Assembly: GCA_016180865.1 (NCBI GenBank)
Contig: JACPAJ010000013.1
Coordinates: 1-39,721, forward strand
Direction: 5' to 3'
From: Deltaproteobacteria bacterium
Lineage (GTDB): Bacteria; UBA10199; GCA-002796325; 1-14-0-20-49-13
DNA: 39,721 nucleotides
The notes beneath the pieces are model-generated. The model was given only the letters and a program-made list of their open reading frames with translations. It made no database searches and was not told the origin of the DNA. A program made the translations under genes and the position numbers. Below are positions 32,513 through 38,901 of the stretch, piece by piece (the stretch's first letter is position 1; each line of letters opens with the position of its first letter).

Positions 32513-33577
32513 ATGAAAATTGAAAATGAAGTGTTGAACAGCATAATAGAGTTAAACCCGTATGCGATCGGTTTTGGGGATAAAGAAGGCCATGTTTTTA
32601 AGGTAAACAAAGCTTTTATTGATTTATTCGGAAGCGCTCCTCCGCCGGATTACAACATTTATAAAGATCCGAATCTGACTAAGCCCGAATTTTCGGAATT
32701 ATTCGAAAAAATGCGGAAAGGCGAGACAGTTGCTTTTCCCGAAATATGGTTTAATGCGCATAAAGCCAACCCGAATCTTCCCGACAAGGAAATATGCGTA
32801 AGGACGGTTGTCTTTGCCATCAAGGGTGCCGGCGGGGATATATTATATTTCATTGCAATGCATGAGGATATCACGAAGCGCAAACGCCTGGAAAAAATTA
32901 AAGATGAGTTTATAGGGATTGTTTCGCATGAACTGCGAACGCCTCTCACAATTCTCAAAGAAGGATTATCACAGGTTCTTGACGGCCTGCACGGCGCTAT
33001 TAACAATAAACTGAGGGATGCGCTGACAAACTCTCTTTCCAACGTGGAACGCCTTACAAAAAACATACAGAATTTATTGGTAGTTTCACAGGTTAGAACA
33101 GGGGATCTGCAGCTGAAAAAGGCGGCAGCGGACATCGTAAGCCTTATTAAAAAATCATGTTCTAAGTATAAAGTTATAGCCAAAAAGAACGGATTAAAAT
33201 TTAATCTTAAGGCTCCTTCAATGGCTGTAAAAACGTTCATAGATGCCGAAAAAATAATAAAAGCTTTTGAGCATCTGCTTGAAAACGCCGTTAAGTTTAC
33301 TAATAAAGGGGAAATAAATGTGGAGTTGAGAGTTAAAGATAAGCATGTCGAATGCTTGGTAAGCGACACGGGAACCGGCATTGCATCGGAAGATATGCCG
33401 AGACTATTTGAACTATTCGAACAGATTGAAAGAAAGCCCGGCCCCGGCGAAAGGGGCGTCGGGATAGGCCTTGCCATAGTTAAAGGAATTATTTTGCTGC
33501 ACGGCGGAAAAATTTGGGCTGAAAGTAAATTAGGCAGAGGCACAAAAATCACATTTTCCATCCCAAGAAAAATTTAA
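32513..33577 (+). CDS. Cytoplasmic PAS histidine kinase
   Basis: 354 residues, no membrane segment. PAS domain at about 5-122 (NPYAIGFGDKEGHVFKVNKA at the front, IAMHEDITKRK at the end), then H-box VSHELRTPLTIL (His139), N-box KAFEHLLENAVKF, G1 VSDTGTGIA, F-box LFELFEQIER and G2 GVGIGLAIVKG. The architecture is close to the kinase at 22324 but without the receiver. It is divergent from the MEDS kinase and sits 72 bases upstream of the RiPP precursor gene, so it may sense a signal that controls the RiPP cluster. The promoter suggests an almost leaderless mRNA. Confidence 0.92.
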   Translation: MKIENEVLNSIIELNPYAIGFGDKEGHVFKVNKAFIDLFGSAPPPDYNIYKDPNLTKPEFSELFEKMRKGETVAFPEIWFNAHKANPNLPDKEICVRTVVFAIKGAGGDILYFIAMHEDITKRKRLEKIKDEFIGIVSHELRTPLTILKEGLSQVLDGLHGAINNKLRDALTNSLSNVERLTKNIQNLLVVSQVRTGDLQLKKAAADIVSLIKKSCSKYKVIAKKNGLKFNLKAPSMAVKTFIDAEKIIKAFEHLLENAVKFTNKGEINVELRVKDKHVECLVSDTGTGIASEDMPRLFELFEQIERKPGPGERGVGIGLAIVKGIILLHGGKIWAESKLGRGTKITFSIPRKI

Positions 33578-33585
33578 AATCTGCA

Positions 33586-33616
33586 TTGACATTGATTTAA
33601 AAAATCTGTATTTAAT
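33586..33616 (+). promoter_or_regulatory. Candidate sigma-70 promoter for the RiPP precursor
   Basis: TTGACA (33586-33591) followed by TTTAAT (33611-33616) at 19 bases, or TATTTA (33609-33614) at 17 bases. The start near 33621 leaves a leader of nearly 30 bases with a very strong ribosome site AAGGAGGAGGGG (33634-33645). Confidence 0.55.
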
Positions 33617-33648
33617 GGCCATTCTGAATTAACAAGGAGGAGGGGATA

Positions 33649-33801
33649 ATGGATAAGAAGAAAAAAGATGAACTGGCCAAAACGTGCTGCGGGCCTAAAG
33701 TAACGACGGAAAAGTCGTCTAAAAAGCAAAAGTGGGAAAAACCGTCGCTTGAAAATGTGTCGACCCGTGTTATGGCACAGCCGTATATCAGATTTACATG
33801 A
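33649..33801 (+). CDS. Putative RiPP precursor peptide
   Basis: 50 residues, ATG at 33649, TGA at 33799. The strongest ribosome site in the window lies just upstream, and an intrinsic terminator follows. The peptide is Lys-rich with no signal sequence. The N-terminal part has TCCGPK. The middle motif KWEKPSLENVS (Trp29, Pro32, Leu34) matches the aromatic-x-x-P-x-L pattern by which many RiPP leaders dock to PqqD-like recognition domains. The C-terminal part STRVMAQPYIRFT is the probable core, with Tyr46 and Phe49 as aromatic candidates for chemistry. A PqqD-like protein, a radical SAM enzyme and a UbiA-type enzyme follow. I do not recognise the peptide as a named RiPP class. Confidence 0.75.
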   Translation: MDKKKKDELAKTCCGPKVTTEKSSKKQKWEKPSLENVSTRVMAQPYIRFT

Positions 33802-33827
33802 GTCGCAATTAGTTGATTTTATTAAAT

Positions 33828-33860
33828 AAAAGGAGCAGCCAATTTAAGCTGCTCCTTTTT
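33828..33860 (+). terminator. Intrinsic terminator after the RiPP precursor
   Basis: Perfect 12-bp stem AAAAGGAGCAGC (33828-33839) and GCTGCTCCTTTT (33848-33859), 8-base loop, with the T-run finishing at 33860. Placed between precursor and PqqD gene, it should let the precursor be made in excess, with partial read-through to the enzymes. Confidence 0.85.
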
Positions 33861-33882
33861 AATTATCTACCGGAGGTTATAT

Positions 33883-34131
33883 ATGAAATTTGCAAATTCA
33901 GTAAAGGTGCGCAGTGAAAAATTTGGATCGGTTGTTTTTGAAACCCTTCGGGAAAGAGTTTTTGTCTCAAATACGACCGGAGCGGATGTTTTAAAACTTA
34001 TAGAAGACGGCAAAACAAAAGAAGAGATAATTGCCGATTTGTCCGCTAAATACGATGGCAACGAAAGCACAATAAAGAACGACATTGCCGAATATTTTGC
34101 ATGTCTTGAACAAAACAATCTATTAGCTTAG
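33883..34131 (+). CDS. PqqD-like RiPP recognition protein
   Basis: 82 residues. The PqqD fold is recognisable: a small beta hairpin (VRSEKFGSVVFETLRERVFVS), then NTTGADVLKLIEDGKTKEEIIADLSAKY, then a C-terminal helix (IKNDIAEYFACLEQNNLL). The Asn-x-x-Gly-x-x-(V/I)-L core and the three-helix bundle are typical. Such proteins bind the leader peptide and deliver it to the radical SAM enzyme. GGAGG (33872-33876) is a good ribosome site. The radical SAM gene follows 17 bases after the stop. Confidence 0.9.
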   Translation: MKFANSVKVRSEKFGSVVFETLRERVFVSNTTGADVLKLIEDGKTKEEIIADLSAKYDGNESTIKNDIAEYFACLEQNNLLA

Positions 34132-34148
34132 AAAAGGAGACTAATAAA

Positions 34149-35141
34149 ATGGTTATCGAAAACGATCTTCGCATAATGGCGAAGCAGTACGTTCCGGAAG
34201 GCGGGAGCTTTGCCGATTTTGAGGCGCCTTTATTTATGGCGTGGCAGCTGAATCAGGAATGCAACATCGCATGCCTGCACTGCTGCGAAGAGGCGGGGCA
34301 TTTTATGCCGGACACTCTTAATTCAAACGAGGTTGCAAATTTTTGCGAGCAGATTACCACTATGAAAATTCCTTATGTCGCAATCTCCGGCGGAGAGCCG
34401 ATGCTGCACAAGGATTTTTATAAAATATGCGAATATTTCAGAAAGCATAATATAAGCCTGAAAGTTGAGACCAATGGGCTTCTTATCACAAAAGAAAAAG
34501 CCAAATGGTTTGGAAGCCTTGGATTCAGATCTGTTCAGGTGAGCGTTGACGGCGCAACCGCCGAGGCGCACGAAAAATTGAGAATTAAGGGCAAATGGCA
34601 GCCGACGATCGATGCGTGCAAATATCTTGTGGAAGCCGGAGTAACGACGGAAATAGTTTTTGTCCCCACAAAATTCAATATTCATGAAACCGGCCAGTTG
34701 ATCGATATGGCCCATAAAATGGGCATTTACGGCGTTTATACAGGCAAAACCATGAGAATTGGCCGTGCTGCCGAAAACTGGGACGCGCTTTGCCCGACGG
34801 ACGCTCAGTACGAAGAATTTTTTAAAGTGCTGAAGGAGAAACAGGCGTCTTATGAAGGCAGAATGAAGGTCTATTATTATCCTTATGATGTTATTGAGGA
34901 ACTGAAATACAGGCTGGAATATCCTTCGGCGAGTCTCCTTGTCATTCCCAACGGAAAAGTAAAGCTTATCGGGCCTATGCCGTTCTTGTGCGGAGATCTT
35001 CGGAAGCACACTTTGGCCGAAATCTGGGAGAGATATAAAAAATCGTGGAAGGACCCTAAAGTTACGGCGTTTGCCAAGAAAGTTATCGCGGATCCAACAA
35101 TGGTAGCGAAGGCCAATGACTGGGTTGAGCTATATAACTAA
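34149..35141 (+). CDS. Radical SAM peptide-modifying enzyme with degenerate C-terminal SPASM-like region
   Basis: 330 residues. The [4Fe-4S] cluster motif CNIACLHC (Cys38, Cys42, Cys45) is followed by a further Cys46. Other SAM-barrel motifs are AISGGEP, VETNGLL and VQVSVDGATAEAHEKLR. The C-terminal part has LLVIPNGKVKLIGPMPFLCGD and TLAEIWERYKKSW, the shape of a SPASM/twitch domain, but with a single Cys where several cluster ligands are normal. Auxiliary clusters are therefore probably missing or reduced. AAGGAG precedes the ATG. It overlaps the UbiA-type gene by 26 bases. It probably modifies the 50-residue precursor; the bond made cannot be read from sequence. Confidence 0.9.
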   Translation: MVIENDLRIMAKQYVPEGGSFADFEAPLFMAWQLNQECNIACLHCCEEAGHFMPDTLNSNEVANFCEQITTMKIPYVAISGGEPMLHKDFYKICEYFRKHNISLKVETNGLLITKEKAKWFGSLGFRSVQVSVDGATAEAHEKLRIKGKWQPTIDACKYLVEAGVTTEIVFVPTKFNIHETGQLIDMAHKMGIYGVYTGKTMRIGRAAENWDALCPTDAQYEEFFKVLKEKQASYEGRMKVYYYPYDVIEELKYRLEYPSASLLVIPNGKVKLIGPMPFLCGDLRKHTLAEIWERYKKSWKDPKVTAFAKKVIADPTMVAKANDWVELYN

Positions 35142-36000
35142 ATTACTCACGTTTATCCGGTACCGCTTTCTCCTTTTTGCAGGGGTTTTGCCGTATTTTC
35201 TCGGCGCGTCTATTGCCTATCAAAAGCTCGAGCTCTTTAATTTGAAGTTTTTTTTGCTTGGCTTAAGCGGCCTTGTTTTTGTGCTGATAGGAGTGGAAGC
35301 GTTCAATGAATATTTTGACTGGATCCTCGGCACCGACAGAATTTTTCAGATCGATCAAAAGCCTATCGGAAAGAAAAAATTTTATATCGGCATCGCGGCT
35401 TTTTTTGCAGCTCTCTTGTTTGCTGTTTATCTGACTTTAATAATCGGAAAGGGGATTGCGATATTTGCGCTTATTGGTTTTGCGGCGGCGGCATCTTATC
35501 TTGGACCGCCGGTCAAATTTGCGTATCGCGGTCTTGGGGAGGCGGTTATTGCTCTTGCTTATGGGCCGGCAATGGTTTTGGGAAGCTATTATTTGCAGAC
35601 TAAAACGGTGGATACGGAGCCGCTTTTAATTTCCATCCTTCCGGCGATATTATTATATTCAATAGCAATCATTAATGAAGTGCCCGATTTTTTGCAGGAC
35701 AGCCTTGTCGGCAAGCAAAATATCTGCGTAAGGCTGGGCAGGATCGGAGCGGTAAGGCTTTATGCCGGATTGCTGGGCCTATTTTTTGCAGCTGCTCTAG
35801 CTTTAATTGCTTTGCGTAAAATTCCGTTAACTGTGGGGGTGACTTTTTTTCTTATTCCTCTCGGTTTTTATAACTATCGCAAAGCGTGTAAATATTTTGA
35901 GGCCCCAGCCGATTTTTATCCGGTAATCCGCGGAACGCTTTTATTTTATATCATCGCAATGGTTATCTGCATTTTAAGCATTATTTTCCGGCCATTCTGA
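35116..36000 (+). CDS. UbiA/MenA-type prenyltransferase
   Basis: 294 residues with about nine membrane helices. The two Asp-rich prenyl-diphosphate motifs are intact: NEYFDWILGTD and NEVPDFLQD, followed by GKQNICVRLG, a MenA-like feature. The family attaches a polyprenyl chain to an aromatic or similar acceptor at the membrane. It overlaps the radical SAM gene by 26 bases (starts inside it, in another frame), so the two are translationally coupled. No other menaquinone or ubiquinone genes are nearby. The simplest reading is that the acceptor is the product of the RiPP pathway, though a housekeeping quinone role cannot be excluded. Confidence 0.88.
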   Translation: MTGLSYITKLLTFIRYRFLLFAGVLPYFLGASIAYQKLELFNLKFFLLGLSGLVFVLIGVEAFNEYFDWILGTDRIFQIDQKPIGKKKFYIGIAAFFAALLFAVYLTLIIGKGIAIFALIGFAAAASYLGPPVKFAYRGLGEAVIALAYGPAMVLGSYYLQTKTVDTEPLLISILPAILLYSIAIINEVPDFLQDSLVGKQNICVRLGRIGAVRLYAGLLGLFFAAALALIALRKIPLTVGVTFFLIPLGFYNYRKACKYFEAPADFYPVIRGTLLFYIIAMVICILSIIFRPF

Positions 36001-36100
36001 TTTGTGCCGGCTTTCATCGAACTAACGCCTCTTTTTTCGCCCGCGGCCATGATTTTATCTCGGCCTCGCGCTTTAGCGCCTTGCTCTTGGAAAAAATACT

Positions 36101-36118
36101 TTACAAATCCAAATTACG
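36101..36118. repeat. 18-bp direct repeat, left copy
   Basis: TTACAAATCCAAATTACG, identical to 38382-38399, with partial similarity extending upstream (run of A, then AC). It lies in a 237-base stretch (36001-36237) after the UbiA-type gene that otherwise shows no gene; AAATAATACTT at 36137-36147 resembles the sequence before the AAA ATPase promoter. Confidence 0.8.
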
Positions 36119-36237
36119 TATTCCCATCTTTTCAAAAATAATACTTGTCACAGCCACTAGTTTATGAGGTTATGGCAGGTACATAAAAAGGGGGATGGCC
36201 AAAATGCAAAAAAGATTTATCAAAGGGAGAAAACATC

Positions 36238-36825
36238 ATGATTGATTTGAATAATGTTGTAACAAACTTGAGAAAAAATGGTTTCATTGCCGAGGTTTTT
36301 TCTGACCGGGCTTCTTTAGTGACCGCGATTCTCGAGAAGTTGGCCCATTCAAAAAGTATCAGCAGGGGAGGATCTGTCACATTAGATCAACTGGGTATTC
36401 CCGATGCCATTCGTGCCAAGGGATTGCCGTTCAGGGGAAATGCAACCTATGAGGATCGTCTCGCCGCTTTATCAGCGGATCATTTTTTGACAGGAACCAA
36501 TGCCATTACCGAAGAGGGATATTTGGTCAATGTGGATGGAACCGGAAGCAGGATTGCGGCGATTAGCTTTGGCCCCAAGCAGGTTTTCGTGGTCTGCGGC
36601 ACCAATAAAATCGTGAAAAACGTCAAGGCCGGGTTTGAACGGATAAGGGCCATTGCGGCACCCAAAACGAGCGCTTTGATAAAGAGAAACACCCCATGTC
36701 TATCTTTCGGACGGTGTATGAACTCAAACAGCCCGGACTGCATTTGCCGAAAACGGCATGTGACGCTTAGGGGTGAAGAAGGGAGAGTGAGCGTCTTTTT
36801 AATCAATGAACCGCTAGGGTTCTAA
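36238..36825 (+). CDS. LUD-domain (LutC/DUF162-like) protein
   Basis: 195 residues. LUD fold: ISRGGSVTLDQLGI (substrate-side loop), YEDRLAALSADHFLTGTNAITEEGYLVN, DGTGSRIAAISFGPKQVFVVCGTNKI, then a Cys-rich tail PCLSFGRCMNSNSPDCICRK. The pattern fits small stand-alone lactate-utilisation-type proteins, whose exact reaction is uncertain. Complete length for the family. GGGAG lies 9 bases before the ATG. It is followed 14 bases later by a broken dehydroquinate-synthase-like gene. Confidence 0.85.
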   Translation: MIDLNNVVTNLRKNGFIAEVFSDRASLVTAILEKLAHSKSISRGGSVTLDQLGIPDAIRAKGLPFRGNATYEDRLAALSADHFLTGTNAITEEGYLVNVDGTGSRIAAISFGPKQVFVVCGTNKIVKNVKAGFERIRAIAAPKTSALIKRNTPCLSFGRCMNSNSPDCICRKRHVTLRGEEGRVSVFLINEPLGF

Positions 36826-36839
36826 AGGAGTGTCTCGAG

Positions 36840-37076
36840 GTGGAAAAGATAGAGGTCCTATTTAAGAATGAATCTTCCCGCCAATGCTCGGTGTATGTGG
36901 GGTCAGAAATAAGCGATCAGATTCCCAAAATTGCGGCGAACCTGAAAGCCAGCAAGGCTTTTGTGCTGTGTGATTCTAAGGTGCAAATGGTTGGACGAAT
37001 CATCGCCAAGAAGATACGTACGGTCTGCAATGTTGATCTCTATGTCATGGAAGCCACATCATATGTTAATACTTGA
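36840..37076 (+). pseudogene. Truncated 3-dehydroquinate synthase-like gene
   Basis: 78 residues from a GTG start preceded by AAAGGAG. IEVLFKNESSRQCSVYVGSE and then KAFVLCDSKVQMVGRIIAKK match the first Rossmann-like strand-helix units of the dehydroquinate synthase / sugar-phosphate cyclase family, which is normally about 350 residues. The frame stops soon after YVMEATSYVNT. The metal-binding and C-terminal helical parts are absent; the DNA that follows is unrelated and leads into the AAA ATPase promoter. A remnant, or a domain fragment cut by insertion of the ATPase cassette. Confidence 0.6.
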
Positions 37077-37110
37077 ATGCTATAATCTGACCCCCAATTT
37101 ACACAAATAA

Positions 37111-37131
37111 TACTTTGACAATTACAAAGTA
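37111..37131. promoter_or_regulatory. Operator-like palindrome over the -35 box of the AAA ATPase promoter
   Basis: TACTTTG (37111-37117), 7 bases, CAAAGTA (37125-37131), perfect arms. It covers the -35 hexamer TTGACA, so a bound protein would block transcription. The regulator is unknown; autoregulation is possible. Confidence 0.5.
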
Positions 37132-37143
37132 ATAATTTATAAT
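37115..37143 (+). promoter_or_regulatory. Perfect consensus sigma-70 promoter, leaderless gene
   Basis: TTGACA (37115-37120), a 17-base spacer and TATAAT (37138-37143): 12 of 12 consensus matches. Transcription should start close to 37150, the A of the ATG, so the ATPase mRNA is probably leaderless. There is no Shine-Dalgarno. Confidence 0.85.
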
Positions 37144-37149
37144 AGCCAT

Positions 37150-38373
37150 ATGTATAAAAAAAGGCTTATAGAACAAGCTGTTATAAAGGCATCAAAGACC
37201 TTTCCAGTGATTATGTTGACGGGTAGCCGCCAGGCGGGAAAGACCACACTTTTTCGAACTCTTGAACCTAATAGACGATTCATTACCTTAGATGATCTTC
37301 AATTAAGGCGTTATGCAAAAGAGGATCCAAAGGGTTTTATAAACGAGTTTAAACCTCCGGTATTCATTGACGAGTTTCAATATGCTCCGGACATTTTACC
37401 GTATATAAAAATTGCCGTTGATGAAAAGAGGACAAAAACGCAAAGCGCCGATGGTTATTTTTGGCTTTCGGGTTCGCAAAATTTCAAGATGATGGAGCAT
37501 GTTCAGGAGTCGCTTGCCGGACGCGTTGCAATTCTGCAACTATTAGGATTTTGCAGGCCGGAAATCGACGACAGTCGCATGGAATTCGAAAAGCCTCCCT
37601 ATTTCCTTGCTCCAATCGAATCGCGCTTCGAAACGAGCCGGAATGTGAACGACATCTTTGAATTTATAGTTCGCGGAGATAAACCGGAAATATGGACCAA
37701 ACCGGAAATAGACAGAAATGTTTTCTATTCATCCTACATACAAACTTATCTTGAAAGGGACGTTCGCAGTCAAATCGGTATCAGAGATATCGGCCTATTT
37801 GAAAAATTCATGCGCATGCTAGCTGCGCGCAGCGCCGACCTTTTGAATCTATCTGCGCTTGCAAGTGATGTCGGGGTCACTCAACCGACGGTTGCGCAGT
37901 GGCTTAATGTGTTGGAAAGAAGTTATCAGATATTTATTCTAAAGCCTTATTACCGCGGCCACGCCAAAAGATGCGTTAAGACGCCAAAGGCATATTTCTT
38001 GGATACGGGGCTATTGTCTTATTTTCTTAATATCAACGATGTCAAAACAGCCGTTTCACATCATTTTAACGGAAAACTTTTTGAAACATGGGTTGTCTCC
38101 GAAACCATAAAAAGTCTTTGGCATAGGGGCCTCGATGCGAATCTCTTTTTTTGGAGAACAAGGGATGGCGATGAAATTGACCTCTTATATGAAGGCACAG
38201 AGCTTTTGCCCTCTGAGATCAAGCTTGCAAATTCACCTTCAATAGGCGTCATATCTGCCGCAAAAAAAATAAAGGGGATTAATGTGGGAGCAAAAAGGAT
38301 AATCTGTACCACAGAAAAAAATGCATCGCTTGCAAGTGATACTACGTTGATTTCAGCATGGAACTTGTTTTAA
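37150..38373 (+). CDS. AAA ATPase with DUF4143 domain
   Basis: 407 residues. AAA_14 ATPase domain with Walker A TGSRQAGKTTLF, Walker B PPVFIDEFQY and sensor WLSGSQNF. A winged-helix-like middle follows (LASDVGVTQPTVAQWLNVLERS). The C-terminal DUF4143 domain has FFWRTRDGDEIDLLYEG and SEIKLA, a PD-(D/E)XK-like Glu-x-Asp...Glu-x-Lys arrangement. The family is common, often in many copies per genome, and its role is poorly known (proposed links to mobile elements or toxin-antitoxin-like systems). It sits between gene fragments, under a perfect promoter with an operator-like palindrome, as a self-contained cassette. Confidence 0.92.
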   Translation: MYKKRLIEQAVIKASKTFPVIMLTGSRQAGKTTLFRTLEPNRRFITLDDLQLRRYAKEDPKGFINEFKPPVFIDEFQYAPDILPYIKIAVDEKRTKTQSADGYFWLSGSQNFKMMEHVQESLAGRVAILQLLGFCRPEIDDSRMEFEKPPYFLAPIESRFETSRNVNDIFEFIVRGDKPEIWTKPEIDRNVFYSSYIQTYLERDVRSQIGIRDIGLFEKFMRMLAARSADLLNLSALASDVGVTQPTVAQWLNVLERSYQIFILKPYYRGHAKRCVKTPKAYFLDTGLLSYFLNINDVKTAVSHHFNGKLFETWVVSETIKSLWHRGLDANLFFWRTRDGDEIDLLYEGTELLPSEIKLANSPSIGVISAAKKIKGINVGAKRIICTTEKNASLASDTTLISAWNLF

Positions 38374-38381
38374 AAAGGACC

Positions 38382-38399
38382 TTACAAATCCAAATTACG
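38382..38399. repeat. 18-bp direct repeat, right copy
   Basis: TTACAAATCCAAATTACG, identical to 36101-36118. It lies 8 bases after the AAA ATPase stop, exactly where recognisable DUF1016 coding sequence begins, so it marks a recombination or insertion boundary. Confidence 0.8.
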
Positions 38400-38662
38400 C
38401 AGTAAAATGGAGTTATGTATTCCAGTTATCGAAGGACCTAAGAAATGAGCTTCCCGAAGTAAAAGGGTTTTCTGAACGAAATATGGGGCGCATGATTGCC
38501 TTTTATCGGGCATATCCTGCCCCGAATTCAATTTTGCCACAGGCTGTGGCAAAAATAGAGTTTGAAAACATTAATATTATCAAGATGATACCATGGGGGC
38601 ACCATTTTTTATTGTTAGAGAAGATCAAGAACATCGAAACAACAAAGGCCATAACCCGTTGA
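38396..38662 (+). pseudogene. DUF1016 (YhcG-type nuclease family) N-terminal fragment
   Basis: An 88-codon open stretch without a start codon, ending in TGA at 38660-38662. It reads FQLSKDLRNELPEVKGFSER, then MIAFYRAYP and MIPWGHHFLLLEKIKN, the conserved N-terminal domain of DUF1016 / YhcG proteins (PDDEXK nuclease family). The true N-terminus and the whole C-terminal nuclease half are missing. Recognisable homology begins right at the 18-bp direct repeat. Its last codons overlap a terminator-like hairpin. A dead remnant. Confidence 0.72.
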
Positions 38663-38680
38663 AGATTATGGCCTTTTCGT
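38644..38680 (+). terminator. Terminator-like hairpin
   Basis: Perfect 11-bp stem AAAGGCCATAA (38644-38654) and TTATGGCCTTT (38666-38676) with an 11-base loop, followed by T-rich sequence. It overlaps the end of the DUF1016 fragment. The rest of the stretch to 38901 holds no gene that I can support. Confidence 0.6.
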
Positions 38681-38756
38681 TTTGCTCCGCTGGATAGACC
38701 AAGTTAGAACCTGTTTGTTTGATGGCTAGTTTTATCAATAGGGCCTTGTCTCAACC

Positions 38757-38776
38757 TTCCGAGTCCTACCTCGGAA
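38757..38776. repeat. Short inverted repeat in the gene-free stretch
   Basis: TTCCGAG (38757-38763) and CTCGGAA (38770-38776) around a 6-base loop, without a T-run. Possible remnant of a mobile-element end or an operator; nothing else supports a function. Confidence 0.3.
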
Positions 38777-38901
38777 AACCGGTTTAATAGCGTAACAAAT
38801 TGCATTGTATTTAGCCAACACAGCCCCCGTATAAAAGCCCAGTTATAAATAAGTTATTATTAGTTAGCCTTTTTTTATAACCCATGCTAACAATCCTAAA
38901 C

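Noticed and set aside
32659-33561. 300-codon open frame on the minus strand
   Set aside because: Exact shadow of the PAS histidine kinase, whose motifs are all on the plus strand.
33649-33801. The 50-residue ORF as a lasso-peptide precursor
   Set aside because: The leader motif is lasso-like, but no asparagine-synthase-like cyclase or leader peptidase is present; the neighbours are radical SAM and UbiA-type.
34323-35009. 228-codon open frame on the minus strand
   Set aside because: Shadow of the radical SAM gene; Cys- and Phe-rich composition is what antisense reading of this gene gives.
36001-36237. A gene in the stretch after the UbiA-type gene
   Set aside because: Short open frames are present but none has a start, ribosome site or recognisable motif.
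36840-37076. Functional small protein at 36840
   Set aside because: It covers only the first part of the dehydroquinate synthase-like fold, without metal or active-site residues; a remnant is more likely.
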